Below, in pieces: positions 17,942 to 25,850 of a stretch of 64,000 nucleotides of DNA. Origin of the DNA: Bdellovibrionales bacterium (GTDB lineage: Bacteria; Bdellovibrionota; Bdellovibrionia; Bdellovibrionales; Bdellovibrionaceae); assembly GCA_005793345.1 (NCBI GenBank), contig SXSU01000137.1, positions 1 through 64,000 on the forward strand, in the 5' to 3' direction. Below the pieces are notes generated by a model. The model was not told the DNA's origin. It ran no database searches and was given only the letters and a program-made list of their open reading frames with translations. The stretch's first letter is position 1. Every line of letters starts with the position of its first letter. Position numbers and translations under genes: made by a program.

Positions 17942-19321
17942 ATGGAATTAAAATCTGTAAAGCACCAGTTAATCATTGTTGCAATTTCATCTCTTTTGGT
18001 GACGTTTAGTTTTCAGAATTGTGCTCAGAGAATAGATAGTAATACTCTTTTATCAACAAAAGAAAATCCAACTATTTTATCAGAGTCTATTTTGAATGAG
18101 GTGCCTTTTGCATTTGATATGAGAGTGAATGAAGTTGCATACATGAGTTGCTCGCATTCGGATGTAGATAAAACTGATAAAAATCATATGTCGAATCCTG
18201 AGTTTTTTACTTTTAAGGTTCAAGCTATTGGAGAGAATAATGGAGTTGGACTTCGTAAGGAATTTAAAACTTATTTGGTAGATAAATTTGGTGATCAAAA
18301 TTATCAAGTTGATAAAAATACGTTAGAAAGTGCATTGGTCGACGCTCCAAGTAATGCATTAGCTTCAGTGCAATTGGCGGTAAGACCACTTACTGATCCT
18401 GTAAAGTTAGTTGTGAATCTAAATTCGCCAACTTATATACCCAAAAATGGTACTGACTTTAGTTATTTTTTATCTCAAAGTCCTCTATATTCGGCATTAA
18501 ATTACGATCAAAATCTCAAACAAATTATGGATCTTTTTACTTTGCCATTAGTTTCTCGACTAAATTATTTTTTACAAAAAGAAACAGACCATACTCTTAG
18601 TGCTTCAATTAATTTTCACCATAGTTCAAATTATTTAGAGTTTACTGCGGAGACTGCTCGGACAGATTTTTCTAAAGGCCAAGGTTCAAATATTTTAACT
18701 ATTTCATATACTAATGATTTGAGAAATAGTGAGAACTTAAAAAATCCTTACTATTCTCGAACAACAAATTCTGATTCCAATAATAAAAGTCTTATTTGGG
18801 GAACGGGTTTAAAATTAGGTTTTTCTATGGAAGAGAGAGTTAATGGAATTGGATATTCAAATGTTTTAAATAGTGTAAGTGAGCTCGAGTTGCATAACGG
18901 ACAAACCCCCACTGGTGCAAAATGGGATTGTAATATTCGTTATCTTATCATTTCACCCTATGATAATGATGAAACTAATAGTGTTCAATTTCCTCACCCT
19001 ACTGATTCAACGAAAACGTTTAGTCGTTGTAGTAATCCTGTTGCAACTGCTGGTGGAAATTTAAATTCGGCTCAATTAAAAGAGTTGCAAATACTACAAA
19101 GATATTTACCTGCAACAGATTGGATTATTGATCCTATAAACAAATGCATTGTTCCTAATAAGGGGGTGGGGGACTGTTATCCGAATAGAAATCCAACCGG
19201 TGCCAATAGACAAGTAATGTATTATGGAGCAAATTCCAGTGAAAATTGTGGGGCTTCATTATCAAACTCAAATAAAGATTGTCCGGAGTTTATCAGTCTT
19301 TGTATAAGACAAGCTCAATAG
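17942..19321 (+). CDS. predicted lipoprotein with FQNC lipobox, unknown function
   Basis: 459 residues. The hydrophobic N terminus IIVAISSLLVTFSFQNCAQ ends in an unusual lipobox with Asn at -1. The mature part has several Cys (YMSCSHSD, KWDCNIRY, RCSNP, NKCIVP, GDCYPNR, ENCGAS, KDCPEF, SLCIRQ) and looks like a disulphide-rich extracytoplasmic protein. The ATG at 17942 follows a GGGGAT site. No named domain is recognised. It converges on the DUF3011 gene across a large inverted repeat. Confidence 0.7.
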   Translation: MELKSVKHQLIIVAISSLLVTFSFQNCAQRIDSNTLLSTKENPTILSESILNEVPFAFDMRVNEVAYMSCSHSDVDKTDKNHMSNPEFFTFKVQAIGENNGVGLRKEFKTYLVDKFGDQNYQVDKNTLESALVDAPSNALASVQLAVRPLTDPVKLVVNLNSPTYIPKNGTDFSYFLSQSPLYSALNYDQNLKQIMDLFTLPLVSRLNYFLQKETDHTLSASINFHHSSNYLEFTAETARTDFSKGQGSNILTISYTNDLRNSENLKNPYYSRTTNSDSNNKSLIWGTGLKLGFSMEERVNGIGYSNVLNSVSELELHNGQTPTGAKWDCNIRYLIISPYDNDETNSVQFPHPTDSTKTFSRCSNPVATAGGNLNSAQLKELQILQRYLPATDWIIDPINKCIVPNKGVGDCYPNRNPTGANRQVMYYGANSSENCGASLSNSNKDCPEFISLCIRQAQ

Positions 19322-19326
19322 AGGTT

Positions 19327-19387
19327 ACCCAATGCTGCCCAAATGGGCTTGTGTGTGCGATCTTTTTATATTTAAGCAGCATCGGGT
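19327..19387. terminator. cruciform-like inverted repeat between convergent genes
   Basis: ACCCAATGCTGC (19327-19338) pairs with GCAGCATCGGGT (19376-19387) with one mismatch. Inside the left half sits a second hairpin, GCCC-AAAT-GGGC (19337-19348), which competes for the same bases. It begins 6 bp after the stop of the FQNC lipoprotein gene and ends 20 bp before the stop of the convergent gene, so a bidirectional terminator is the simplest role. Unlike most of the window it is GC-rich. Confidence 0.6.
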
Positions 19388-19406
19388 ATAAGATTTTCTT
19401 TAATTT

Positions 19407-20096
19407 TTAGTACAAAAGTTTAAATTCTGCACGGCACCCTTTATCAACCCAAACTCCTCGATTACTTACTCCCCAGCTATAACCGCGAGTACATTCTGTA
19501 TTTGAGTTTTTTCTAACAAGAAAAGCATCTCTTATATATCTACCACTTGGTGATTCACATTCTACATATCTGTATGAGTTGCTGCTACAATTTATATACT
19601 CTTCATAAACTGGTGGGTTGTATGGAGGTTGCGGTGGATATGGATGTGGTGGACGAGGAGGTTGTGGCGGCGGATATGGTGGATGGTGCGGCGGATGGTG
19701 AGGTGGTGGGTATGGAGGCCGTGGCGGCGGGTACGGAGGGCGTGGAGAAACTGGAGGTCTATTATAATCTTCAAATAATTCTACTTGAAAATCTGCTTCG
19801 CATCCTCTGTCTACCCAAACAGAATCAAAGGTGTAACCCCAAGATTGTCCCTCGATACATGCTGAGTGTGATTGTTGAGAAATCAAATAAGCACGTGCAA
19901 TTCTCCCCATTGCTGGACAATTTTGATAATAATAGTTTCTGCTTGCACAATGAATTTGTACGTAAGGGCTTTGAGGTTGGAAGTCATTAAATCGACCTCC
20001 GCCAAAATCATGATTCAAAATTTCTGAATCAGCAAATCCTTGTGAAGCTGAAAATGTCAAAACTAAACTTGTTAAAATTGTTTTAATCAGTGTCAT
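19407..20096 (-). CDS. secreted protein with two DUF3011 domains and a Pro/His linker
   Basis: 229 residues. Signal peptide MTLIKTILTSLVLTFSASQG(FA), then two DUF3011-type domains: first about 45-105 (IHCASRNYYYQNCPAMG, WGYTFDSVWVDRGCEADF) and second about 170-228 (INCSSNSYRYVECESPSGR, WGVSNRGVWVDKGCRAEF). Between them lie about 60 residues of P, Y, H and R. DUF3011 domains are extracytoplasmic, Cys-paired modules. The ATG at 20096 has AAGGAGT 5 bases upstream; the ORF extending to 20207 runs into a palindromic repeat and is not the start. Confidence 0.8.
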   Translation of the reverse strand: MTLIKTILTSLVLTFSASQGFADSEILNHDFGGGRFNDFQPQSPYVQIHCASRNYYYQNCPAMGRIARAYLISQQSHSACIEGQSWGYTFDSVWVDRGCEADFQVELFEDYNRPPVSPRPPYPPPRPPYPPPHHPPHHPPYPPPQPPRPPHPYPPQPPYNPPVYEEYINCSSNSYRYVECESPSGRYIRDAFLVRKNSNTECTRGYSWGVSNRGVWVDKGCRAEFKLLY

Positions 20097-20175
20097 AGTA
20101 ACTCCTTCTGTAAACACAATTATGGTTAGAGCAATAATAAAGCCAAAAACAAAGGTGAATATTTGACACCATGGT

Positions 20176-20284
20176 AATACAGAGTGATTGAAAATCGCCC
20201 CCAACAAACAGGAAAATAACGGCGCATGATTTTGTCTCGCATATAATCGCGAAGCGATCAGATTTAATCATGAGCAGTTATTTT
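20176..20284 (-). repeat. composite palindromic repeat C-A (copy 5)
   Basis: C is reduced to AGAGTGATTGAAAATCGCCC (20181-20200), followed by CCAACAAACAGG, then A (20215-20282) with centre TATAATCGCGAAGCGATC. Module A ends 31 bp past the stop of the leftward murU-like gene, i.e. on its 3' side. The left arm has decayed slightly (AATAACGGCGCATGATT). Confidence 0.85.
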
Positions 20285-20314
20285 GTTTCTGGGATGAGAA
20301 TAATTTTTTTGATT

Positions 20315-21382
20315 TTAGAGAACTAATGTTTCATTTAAATTTTTAGATATTTGCTGTGTTGTATTTACAACTGAATTTTTAATGTTTGAATTTTGAAAAA
20401 TTTCACTATTTTTATTTAATACCAGGAAGCCTTCTACTACGGCATCTTTGTGGAGAGTGCTTGATTCATGTTTGAAGATTATTTTTTCGGGCAATTGATT
20501 TATAAGAATAAAATTGCCAAATTTATTCTCTAATATAGCATCATTGGGAAAATATTTTAATGAATTTGTTTTCCAAAAATTGAAAAAATCTACAAGATAA
20601 TTATTTTTTGAAGTTAACAAGTTTAAAGCTTTGTATGTTGCGATGAGATAATCTTTAAGATTTCCTGTTTCTTCCCATGAACAATTGATGTTATATGCGA
20701 AGACAGGTTTATTTTTTTTAATTGCAAGGCTTAGAACATCATATAAAATATTTGAATCAGATTTTATTTCATTTGCTTCTGCTGTGAAATCAAAAATTTC
20801 ATTTGATAAAATTTGCGTTCCTAAAAAATGTAAAGGCCTTAATTTTGGTATTGAATTGTTTGAAGACGCTGGGTTGGTTTTTCCAAAACCATAAACTTTA
20901 TTTGTTTCATCAACCCATATTGCTCCAAATTTTTTACCTGCCTCAGGATGATCAGTTGTTAATAGGAGAGATAAAGGCTTTAATTTTGTAAAAAAATTTA
21001 AATATTTTTTAAACTCTAAAGTTGATTCTGGTATTATAATTTCATCACCATTGCAAATTATAAAATGTTTTTCATTTTTAAGGAGATGGCGGGCAAAGTG
21101 AAGCCCTCCACCACTATTGAGTGGGGATTGAAATTGTACTTCGTTGGATTCCTCAATGGTTTCAAATTTCGATTTTACTTCTTGATTTTCAAAATCTAAT
21201 TTCATTTTATCAGCGAGATGGTAAGTATTATAAACTAGATTTTTTGCTCCCATTGAATGAAGTTGAAAAAGAGAGTAATAAAACATAGGTAGGCCAAGAA
21301 ATGGAATTGAAGGCTTGGGTATTGTATTTGTATAGGGTTGAAAGCGAGTGCCTTGACCGGCGGCTAGTATTAGGGCCTTCAT
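20315..21382 (-). CDS. murU: nucleotidyltransferase, MurU-like (MurNAc-1-phosphate uridylyltransferase)
   Basis: 355 residues. Sugar-nucleotide pyrophosphorylase fold: KALILAAGQGTRF (2-14) then TIPKPSIPFLGLPM with the catalytic Lys, FIICNGDEIII as the metal-binding Asp segment, and EETGNLKDYL near the C-terminal side. In Pseudomonas, MurU makes UDP-MurNAc from MurNAc-1-phosphate made by AmgK. Here the upstream gene is an AmgK-like kinase with an ATGA overlap, which supports the specific name. It is longer than Pseudomonas MurU (about 225), with roughly 100 extra C-terminal residues, so the substrate could differ. Confidence 0.75.
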   Translation of the reverse strand: MKALILAAGQGTRFQPYTNTIPKPSIPFLGLPMFYYSLFQLHSMGAKNLVYNTYHLADKMKLDFENQEVKSKFETIEESNEVQFQSPLNSGGGLHFARHLLKNEKHFIICNGDEIIIPESTLEFKKYLNFFTKLKPLSLLLTTDHPEAGKKFGAIWVDETNKVYGFGKTNPASSNNSIPKLRPLHFLGTQILSNEIFDFTAEANEIKSDSNILYDVLSLAIKKNKPVFAYNINCSWEETGNLKDYLIATYKALNLLTSKNNYLVDFFNFWKTNSLKYFPNDAILENKFGNFILINQLPEKIIFKHESSTLHKDAVVEGFLVLNKNSEIFQNSNIKNSVVNTTQQISKNLNETLVL

Positions 21383-22431
21383 TTGAGAAACTCTTTTTCA
21401 AAGTCAATTTGAGTTAGTTTATAATGTTCAAATAAAGTTAAAATGTTTTTATATTCAGGAAAAAGTTGAAGTGAAGATTGGACGGTATTAAGAGTTTGGC
21501 TTAAATATTTCAAATAACGAGCGTCATTTTTTAAAACATAAAAGCTTGCAAAGCTTCCAGCTGCCTTTAAGCAGCGTTGAATAGTTTGCAGCTCATAGAT
21601 ATAAGAAAAGTGCTCATAAGAAGCATCAATTGGAGTTATTTTTTTGGCTTCATTAAAATATTCTGCTAATAATTTTTTCTCTAACAATTCAGGAAAGTTG
21701 ACATATGAATCTTTAAATAAAGAAACTAAGTCATACTGTATGGCGCCTAAGCGAGCATCCTGGAAATCTATTATTCGAGTCTCATCATTTTTTATCATTA
21801 TATTTCGAGAGTGAAAGTCACGATGCTGTATATATTGAGGCTGCTCGTGCAATCGTTCAGCAATATTCTTAAAAGAAACATCAACTTGGTATTTATCTAG
21901 TTCTTGATTGGAGATTTTTAACAGTCCTATAAGTAAGTTCTTTTTGGTGTGTTGTAGCTCCCAATTCAGTTTTTCGGTATCAAAGTTCAATGTAAATGCG
22001 ATGCAATCACCTTTTGCAATAGTTGAATAAAATTGTATTTTTAATAATTCCTCGAGGGTTTTTTCATAATACGGAATATATTTTTCTTGCTTTTCTGTAG
22101 ACCAAAATTCTGTTTCTAAGGAGTGGTCACCTAGATCTTCTAGAATGACTAAACCATGTTGGGAGTCAAAATCTAGAATTTCAGGAACTTTAATTTTATT
22201 TAATTTAAAATATTTTTGAACATTAAAAAATGGGAAGTTTATTGAATCAAAGGGTTCCCAAGCCATTAATACATAAGATTGCTTTTTTTCGCATGTAAAA
22301 AATCTAAAATATTTTCTACTTGAGGCATCTCCAGTTAGTGATTCAATTGTAAACTTTTGATTCCTCAGAAATGAACTTATAAAAGCTAATAATGTTGAAT
22401 TTTCTCTTGACCAAGTATTTTGTGAAATCAT
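21379..22431 (-). CDS. amgK: AmgK-like anomeric sugar kinase (aminoglycoside phosphotransferase fold)
   Basis: 350 residues. Kinase fold of the APH family: SLTGDASSRKYFRF (31-44) as the nucleotide-loop signature shared with AmgK, LVILEDLGDHSLE, catalytic loop HRDFHSRN (203-210) and metal-binding IIDFQDARLGA (220-230). AmgK phosphorylates free MurNAc/GlcNAc at C1 in cell-wall recycling. It overlaps the MurU-like gene by 4 bp (ATGA) and its start overlaps the cti stop (TAATG), so the three are coupled. A general sugar-kinase role cannot be ruled out. Confidence 0.8.
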   Translation of the reverse strand: MISQNTWSRENSTLLAFISSFLRNQKFTIESLTGDASSRKYFRFFTCEKKQSYVLMAWEPFDSINFPFFNVQKYFKLNKIKVPEILDFDSQHGLVILEDLGDHSLETEFWSTEKQEKYIPYYEKTLEELLKIQFYSTIAKGDCIAFTLNFDTEKLNWELQHTKKNLLIGLLKISNQELDKYQVDVSFKNIAERLHEQPQYIQHRDFHSRNIMIKNDETRIIDFQDARLGAIQYDLVSLFKDSYVNFPELLEKKLLAEYFNEAKKITPIDASYEHFSYIYELQTIQRCLKAAGSFASFYVLKNDARYLKYLSQTLNTVQSSLQLFPEYKNILTLFEHYKLTQIDFEKEFLK

Positions 22432-24668
22432 TAGTTTAGCTCCAGCTGATTTAGATCTATTGCTCCTGCTTCAAGAGGATCTGTATTTAAAATGAAAGTA
22501 TTAAACCAATCATATACTGACCAGAAATTAGAATTAAACCGAGTTATTGCATATCTTTTTTTTAGATTTATCCATTTGATTTCACCAGGAGTAGATGTAT
22601 CTAAAATAATTTTTAAAAACTCATCTTTTTGTTCGAAATTTAGTTTTAAAAATACTTCAGGTCTATCACCTATAATTCCTTTTAAAATTATTAATGAATC
22701 CAAATTTGGGTTTCTGCCGTAATCTTGAACAAGAGCTATATCATTAAACTTATAATATTTTGTTCTTAGTAAAGTATAGGCCTCATCTTCAAATTGGATG
22801 TAGGTAATATTTGGAAGATGCTTAGCTAATGACTTTCTTTCATCAATTAATGCTTTTTCAAATGCAAGCTCCCACTCATTATACTTATCAGAAGGGTTTT
22901 TTATAAAATCATAATGATTATTAGTAATTTCTGGTTTGAGGCTGTTGTTGAGTAAATTTAAAAAGTTAAGAATATATTGGTTTTCATACGGTGATTTAGT
23001 ATGCTCTTGAATTTTTATATTGCTCTCAAAAAAACTTTCTTCAAATTGATTGTATAAAGACTGTCGAATATTTTTGGGGAAGAGTAATAAAAACCGCTCT
23101 TCCGCTTCTTTTCGATGTTCGGTCATTGCATCAAAAGTTGAAAGTTGATGAAGCGCGCTACCCCAAGGTTTAAATTCTACAACAAGATTATAATAAATTC
23201 TTTCAAAATTAGAATAATTTAAAAACCAAATTGTGTTGGGTTGCCCTCCAATAAAGCCTTTATGTACTGAAGCACTTTCTTCATGGCGAAAAATTGTAAG
23301 TAAAGCATTTTGTCTGTAGCCATCTCCATCCCAAATTGAATTTATATCATAATTAACGTCACTTGTAAGTGCAGATTTAGTTAAAACATTTATTGGATTT
23401 TTAATTTTAACCAGCGATTTCCATTCGCGTTTTAACTCAGGATCATCTAAAGTTTTATCGGCTTCAGGTTTTAAAAATAAAACCCAAAAATGATCTCGAA
23501 TAGCACTTGTTGCATTTAATCCAACACATACGGGTCCTTTTATCATTGAGTTAACTATCATATATGAGTTTTCAAGTAAAAACTTGTATCGATATTTTGT
23601 AGGAATATCTTTAAAGCGATCAAAAGGGTTATCTGAAAGTATGGGTAACTCTTGGTTAAGAATTTTTTTGGGTTTTGAAACTGACCATTGAGCATCTTCA
23701 ATTATATTTATCCAATTTATTTTATCCGCTTCACTAACTTCCCAGGGAATATGAGTTTTTTTAACTATGGATTCAGTCACTTTTTTCAGTCTATAAAAAT
23801 AAATTTTATCTTTAACTGGATCACTTGGACGTTCGGTTACAATTTCATCAACAGGAAATGGAGCCACTGTTCGGGAGCGCACGAGTTCAAAGAACTCATC
23901 ATTTGGAGTAGAATCGAAGTGAATATGAGCTAAGAAAGAGTGCTCATAAATGTATTTTATAAAAAGTTGAGCTTTTGGATTAGAATTATTGAGAAAATTT
24001 TCCCATTTACGGATGAGTTGTGGATTTGAGGGTAGGTTTAAGTTTGAAATAATTCTTGGGCTAGGGCCAACCGAACCATCTTGCGCCCAAGTTTTTATAA
24101 TATCAAGTTCATAATTTGAAAGTGGAGGTAATCCATATGGCATTCCAATATGAAAATTACCCTCACATGTCTTGGGTTCATTAAATTTTTTTAATGGCAA
24201 ACTTAAATTTTCAAAACCTGAGTCTAAGCGCTGTTTTGCAAATTGATAAATTAGGTTATGAGCCAAATATTCTTCACCTTTTAAATTATGGACAACGGGC
24301 TTGAAGCCCCTATCCCGCCATTCTGCAACTGTAGTTACGTCCTTAAGGCGAAAAGGTGTAGTTCCCAGTAATAAATCTGGAGGAAGTCTGGAGCCTCTTC
24401 GCATCCCTTCATAGGAAGTTAAATAAAGTGAGCAAGGCGCCTCTCCACACGCATGACAAGCGATACATCGTTTGTTAAAAATAGGCTGTACTTTTGAAGT
24501 GTAATAATCTTCATCGAGTGAACTTGTTAATTGTCCATCAAGTAATTCATAGAGTTGTGGTTTGCTAGAATCTAAAAAAGAATTTTTAGATTCAATGTGC
24601 GAACAACTTATAAAAAAAGTTATGAGTAATCCAAAAATTAAAAAAATAATTACAGTTTTTTTTCTCAT
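22431..24668 (-). CDS. cti: fatty acid cis/trans isomerase, lipoprotein form
   Basis: 745 residues. Cti converts cis-unsaturated membrane fatty acids to trans to stiffen membranes under solvent or heat stress; it is a periplasmic c-type haem protein. Here a lipobox (ISC-SH, Cys22) precedes the haem site CIACH (68-72) in VQPIFNKRCIACHACGEAPC. The family segment YEGMRRGSRLPPD follows, as in Cti. Length is close to the family's 750-770. It is the first gene of a tightly overlapping operon with amgK and murU, an unusual pairing of lipid remodelling with peptidoglycan recycling. Confidence 0.88.
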   Translation of the reverse strand: MRKKTVIIFLIFGLLITFFISCSHIESKNSFLDSSKPQLYELLDGQLTSSLDEDYYTSKVQPIFNKRCIACHACGEAPCSLYLTSYEGMRRGSRLPPDLLLGTTPFRLKDVTTVAEWRDRGFKPVVHNLKGEEYLAHNLIYQFAKQRLDSGFENLSLPLKKFNEPKTCEGNFHIGMPYGLPPLSNYELDIIKTWAQDGSVGPSPRIISNLNLPSNPQLIRKWENFLNNSNPKAQLFIKYIYEHSFLAHIHFDSTPNDEFFELVRSRTVAPFPVDEIVTERPSDPVKDKIYFYRLKKVTESIVKKTHIPWEVSEADKINWINIIEDAQWSVSKPKKILNQELPILSDNPFDRFKDIPTKYRYKFLLENSYMIVNSMIKGPVCVGLNATSAIRDHFWVLFLKPEADKTLDDPELKREWKSLVKIKNPINVLTKSALTSDVNYDINSIWDGDGYRQNALLTIFRHEESASVHKGFIGGQPNTIWFLNYSNFERIYYNLVVEFKPWGSALHQLSTFDAMTEHRKEAEERFLLLFPKNIRQSLYNQFEESFFESNIKIQEHTKSPYENQYILNFLNLLNNSLKPEITNNHYDFIKNPSDKYNEWELAFEKALIDERKSLAKHLPNITYIQFEDEAYTLLRTKYYKFNDIALVQDYGRNPNLDSLIILKGIIGDRPEVFLKLNFEQKDEFLKIILDTSTPGEIKWINLKKRYAITRFNSNFWSVYDWFNTFILNTDPLEAGAIDLNQLELN

Positions 24669-24706
24669 ACCCTATATTATATCTAGCAGTGAGAATTAAA
24701 AGCAAT

Positions 24707-25465
24707 TTATAAATTTAAATATAAGTCTATTGTTTCTTTTAAATAAGAATAGTCAATTGGCAAGCGATCTAAATCTATTGTATATATACCAAGTGTATTT
24801 AATTTCTCTTTTGAAAAGCTGTTCCAATTTTTATATTCTGATAATTCAGTATTATGAAAAATAATTACATGGGGCATTTGTTTTGACTTTGCCTGCCAGT
24901 TTTCTAAAATAAAATTAAGTTCATCATTATCAAGAGAATTTAAATCTAATGATTGCAAAATAATATTAGAAAGATCTTGAGAATCATTTTGAGTAATAGT
25001 GTTTTTTATCCACGGAATTGAACCTATGGCATTTAGTTTTTCTTGCAAATATGAAAGTACATATTGTGATCGAGTAGAGTTTGTTGATTTTATAAGAACA
25101 AATAATGGTTCATCATGGTGTAAGTTTTCTTCAAACTCAGGCAGTATTATTTTAGAAACTTCTTGTGATTGTGAATTAACACTCTTATGTAGATCTTTTG
25201 TCCATAGATCAACGTGAATTGAAAAATACAAGTCAATTAAGTGTTGTACTTGAGTGATTTCTGAATTTTCTAGATCCACACCGTTACGAATAGTTAATTG
25301 CCCATAACAAACATCTTTGTTAAGTACAGGAATTATTAAGTCTCCTTTGGTGGTTTTAATTGGCATATACAAGTTGTTATTTTCAAAGTTGGTGATGTTT
25401 ACAAGGTGGCTGAAACTTACTTTTTTTTGGAAACGCGATTTAATCATATCTTCCAATAACTTCAC
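24707..25465 (-). CDS. unknown protein with GAF-like N-terminal half
   Basis: 252 residues, no signal or membrane segment. Residues about 30-90 (KTTKGDLIIPVLNKDVCYGQ then LTIRNG and ITQVQHLIDLYF) resemble the second half of a GAF domain. The C-terminal half (PLFVLIKSTNSTRSQYVL, MPHVIIFHNTEL) resembles in outline a P-loop ATPase core that has lost Walker A and B residues. It lies between a sigma-54 activator and cti on the same strand, so a degenerate activator or anti-activator is possible. No family is recognised with confidence. Confidence 0.55.
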   Translation of the reverse strand: MKLLEDMIKSRFQKKVSFSHLVNITNFENNNLYMPIKTTKGDLIIPVLNKDVCYGQLTIRNGVDLENSEITQVQHLIDLYFSIHVDLWTKDLHKSVNSQSQEVSKIILPEFEENLHHDEPLFVLIKSTNSTRSQYVLSYLQEKLNAIGSIPWIKNTITQNDSQDLSNIILQSLDLNSLDNDELNFILENWQAKSKQMPHVIIFHNTELSEYKNWNSFSKEKLNTLGIYTIDLDRLPIDYSYLKETIDLYLNL

Positions 25466-25551
25466 ATTACACCTAATCCTAGTTAATGTATTTATTGATC
25501 AGCAATGTCAAAATCATTTTGACAAATCCCTTTGATCAATTTTAATTAAAC

Positions 25552-25614
25552 AACTGCTTATGATTATATCTGGAAAGATTACTTTCAACTCTGACTTAAT
25601 CATGAGCAGTTATT
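25552..25614 (-). repeat. palindromic repeat module A (copy 6, divergent centre)
   Basis: Arms AACTGCTTATGATTA and TAATCATGAGCAGTTATT are kept, but the centre is replaced by TCTGGAAAGATTACTTTCAACTCTGAC-like sequence with its own GAAAG/CTTTC hairpin. It lies 3' of the sigma-54 activator gene that ends at 25831 and 5' of the 252-residue unknown gene. Confidence 0.75.
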
Positions 25615-25773
25615 TCAGTTTTTATCATAATCGCAAAAAAATAAAATAAAATTGTGAGCTTAATAAAATTAAGTAAATGATATGTAAAGTAAATGAGCGA
25701 AGAGTGTATACAGAATTGACAAGGGTGAAAACTTTTTGTGAGTGTCGTGAATATCTTATTATTAAAATGCAAA

Positions 25774-25796
25774 CGGGGCACTTGTTAGCCGCCCCG
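25774..25796 (-). terminator. GC-rich hairpin behind the sigma-54 activator gene
   Basis: CGGGGC and GCCCCG (6 bp) enclose an 11-base loop. On the minus strand it is followed by GTTTGCATTTT, and it lies 35 bp past the stop codon at 25831. It is a reasonable terminator for the leftward gene; on the plus strand it is followed by A-rich sequence. Confidence 0.55.
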
Positions 25797-25822
25797 AAAA
25801 AATAAGAAAATAACTTTAAAAA

Positions 25823-25850
25823 TTGTTGTTTTAAAATTGTTGTTTTAAAA
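25823..25850 (-). repeat. 14-bp perfect tandem duplication across a stop codon
   Basis: TTGTTGTTTTAAAA occurs twice head to tail (25823-25836, 25837-25850). The stop codon of the sigma-54 activator (25831-25833) falls at the first unit, so the protein's last codons (KQQF) come from the duplicated unit. It looks like a recent slippage event that left the protein length almost unchanged. Confidence 0.75.

Noticed and set aside
19547-19990. 147-codon ORF opposite the DUF3011 gene
   Set aside because: Its Val/Asp/Met/Gly-rich sequence is the antisense of the Pro/His/Tyr linker; no support as a gene.
20097-20207. N-terminal extension of the DUF3011 protein
   Set aside because: The extension is encoded by repeat DNA and lacks a ribosome site; ATG at 20096 has AAGGAGT and a signal peptide.
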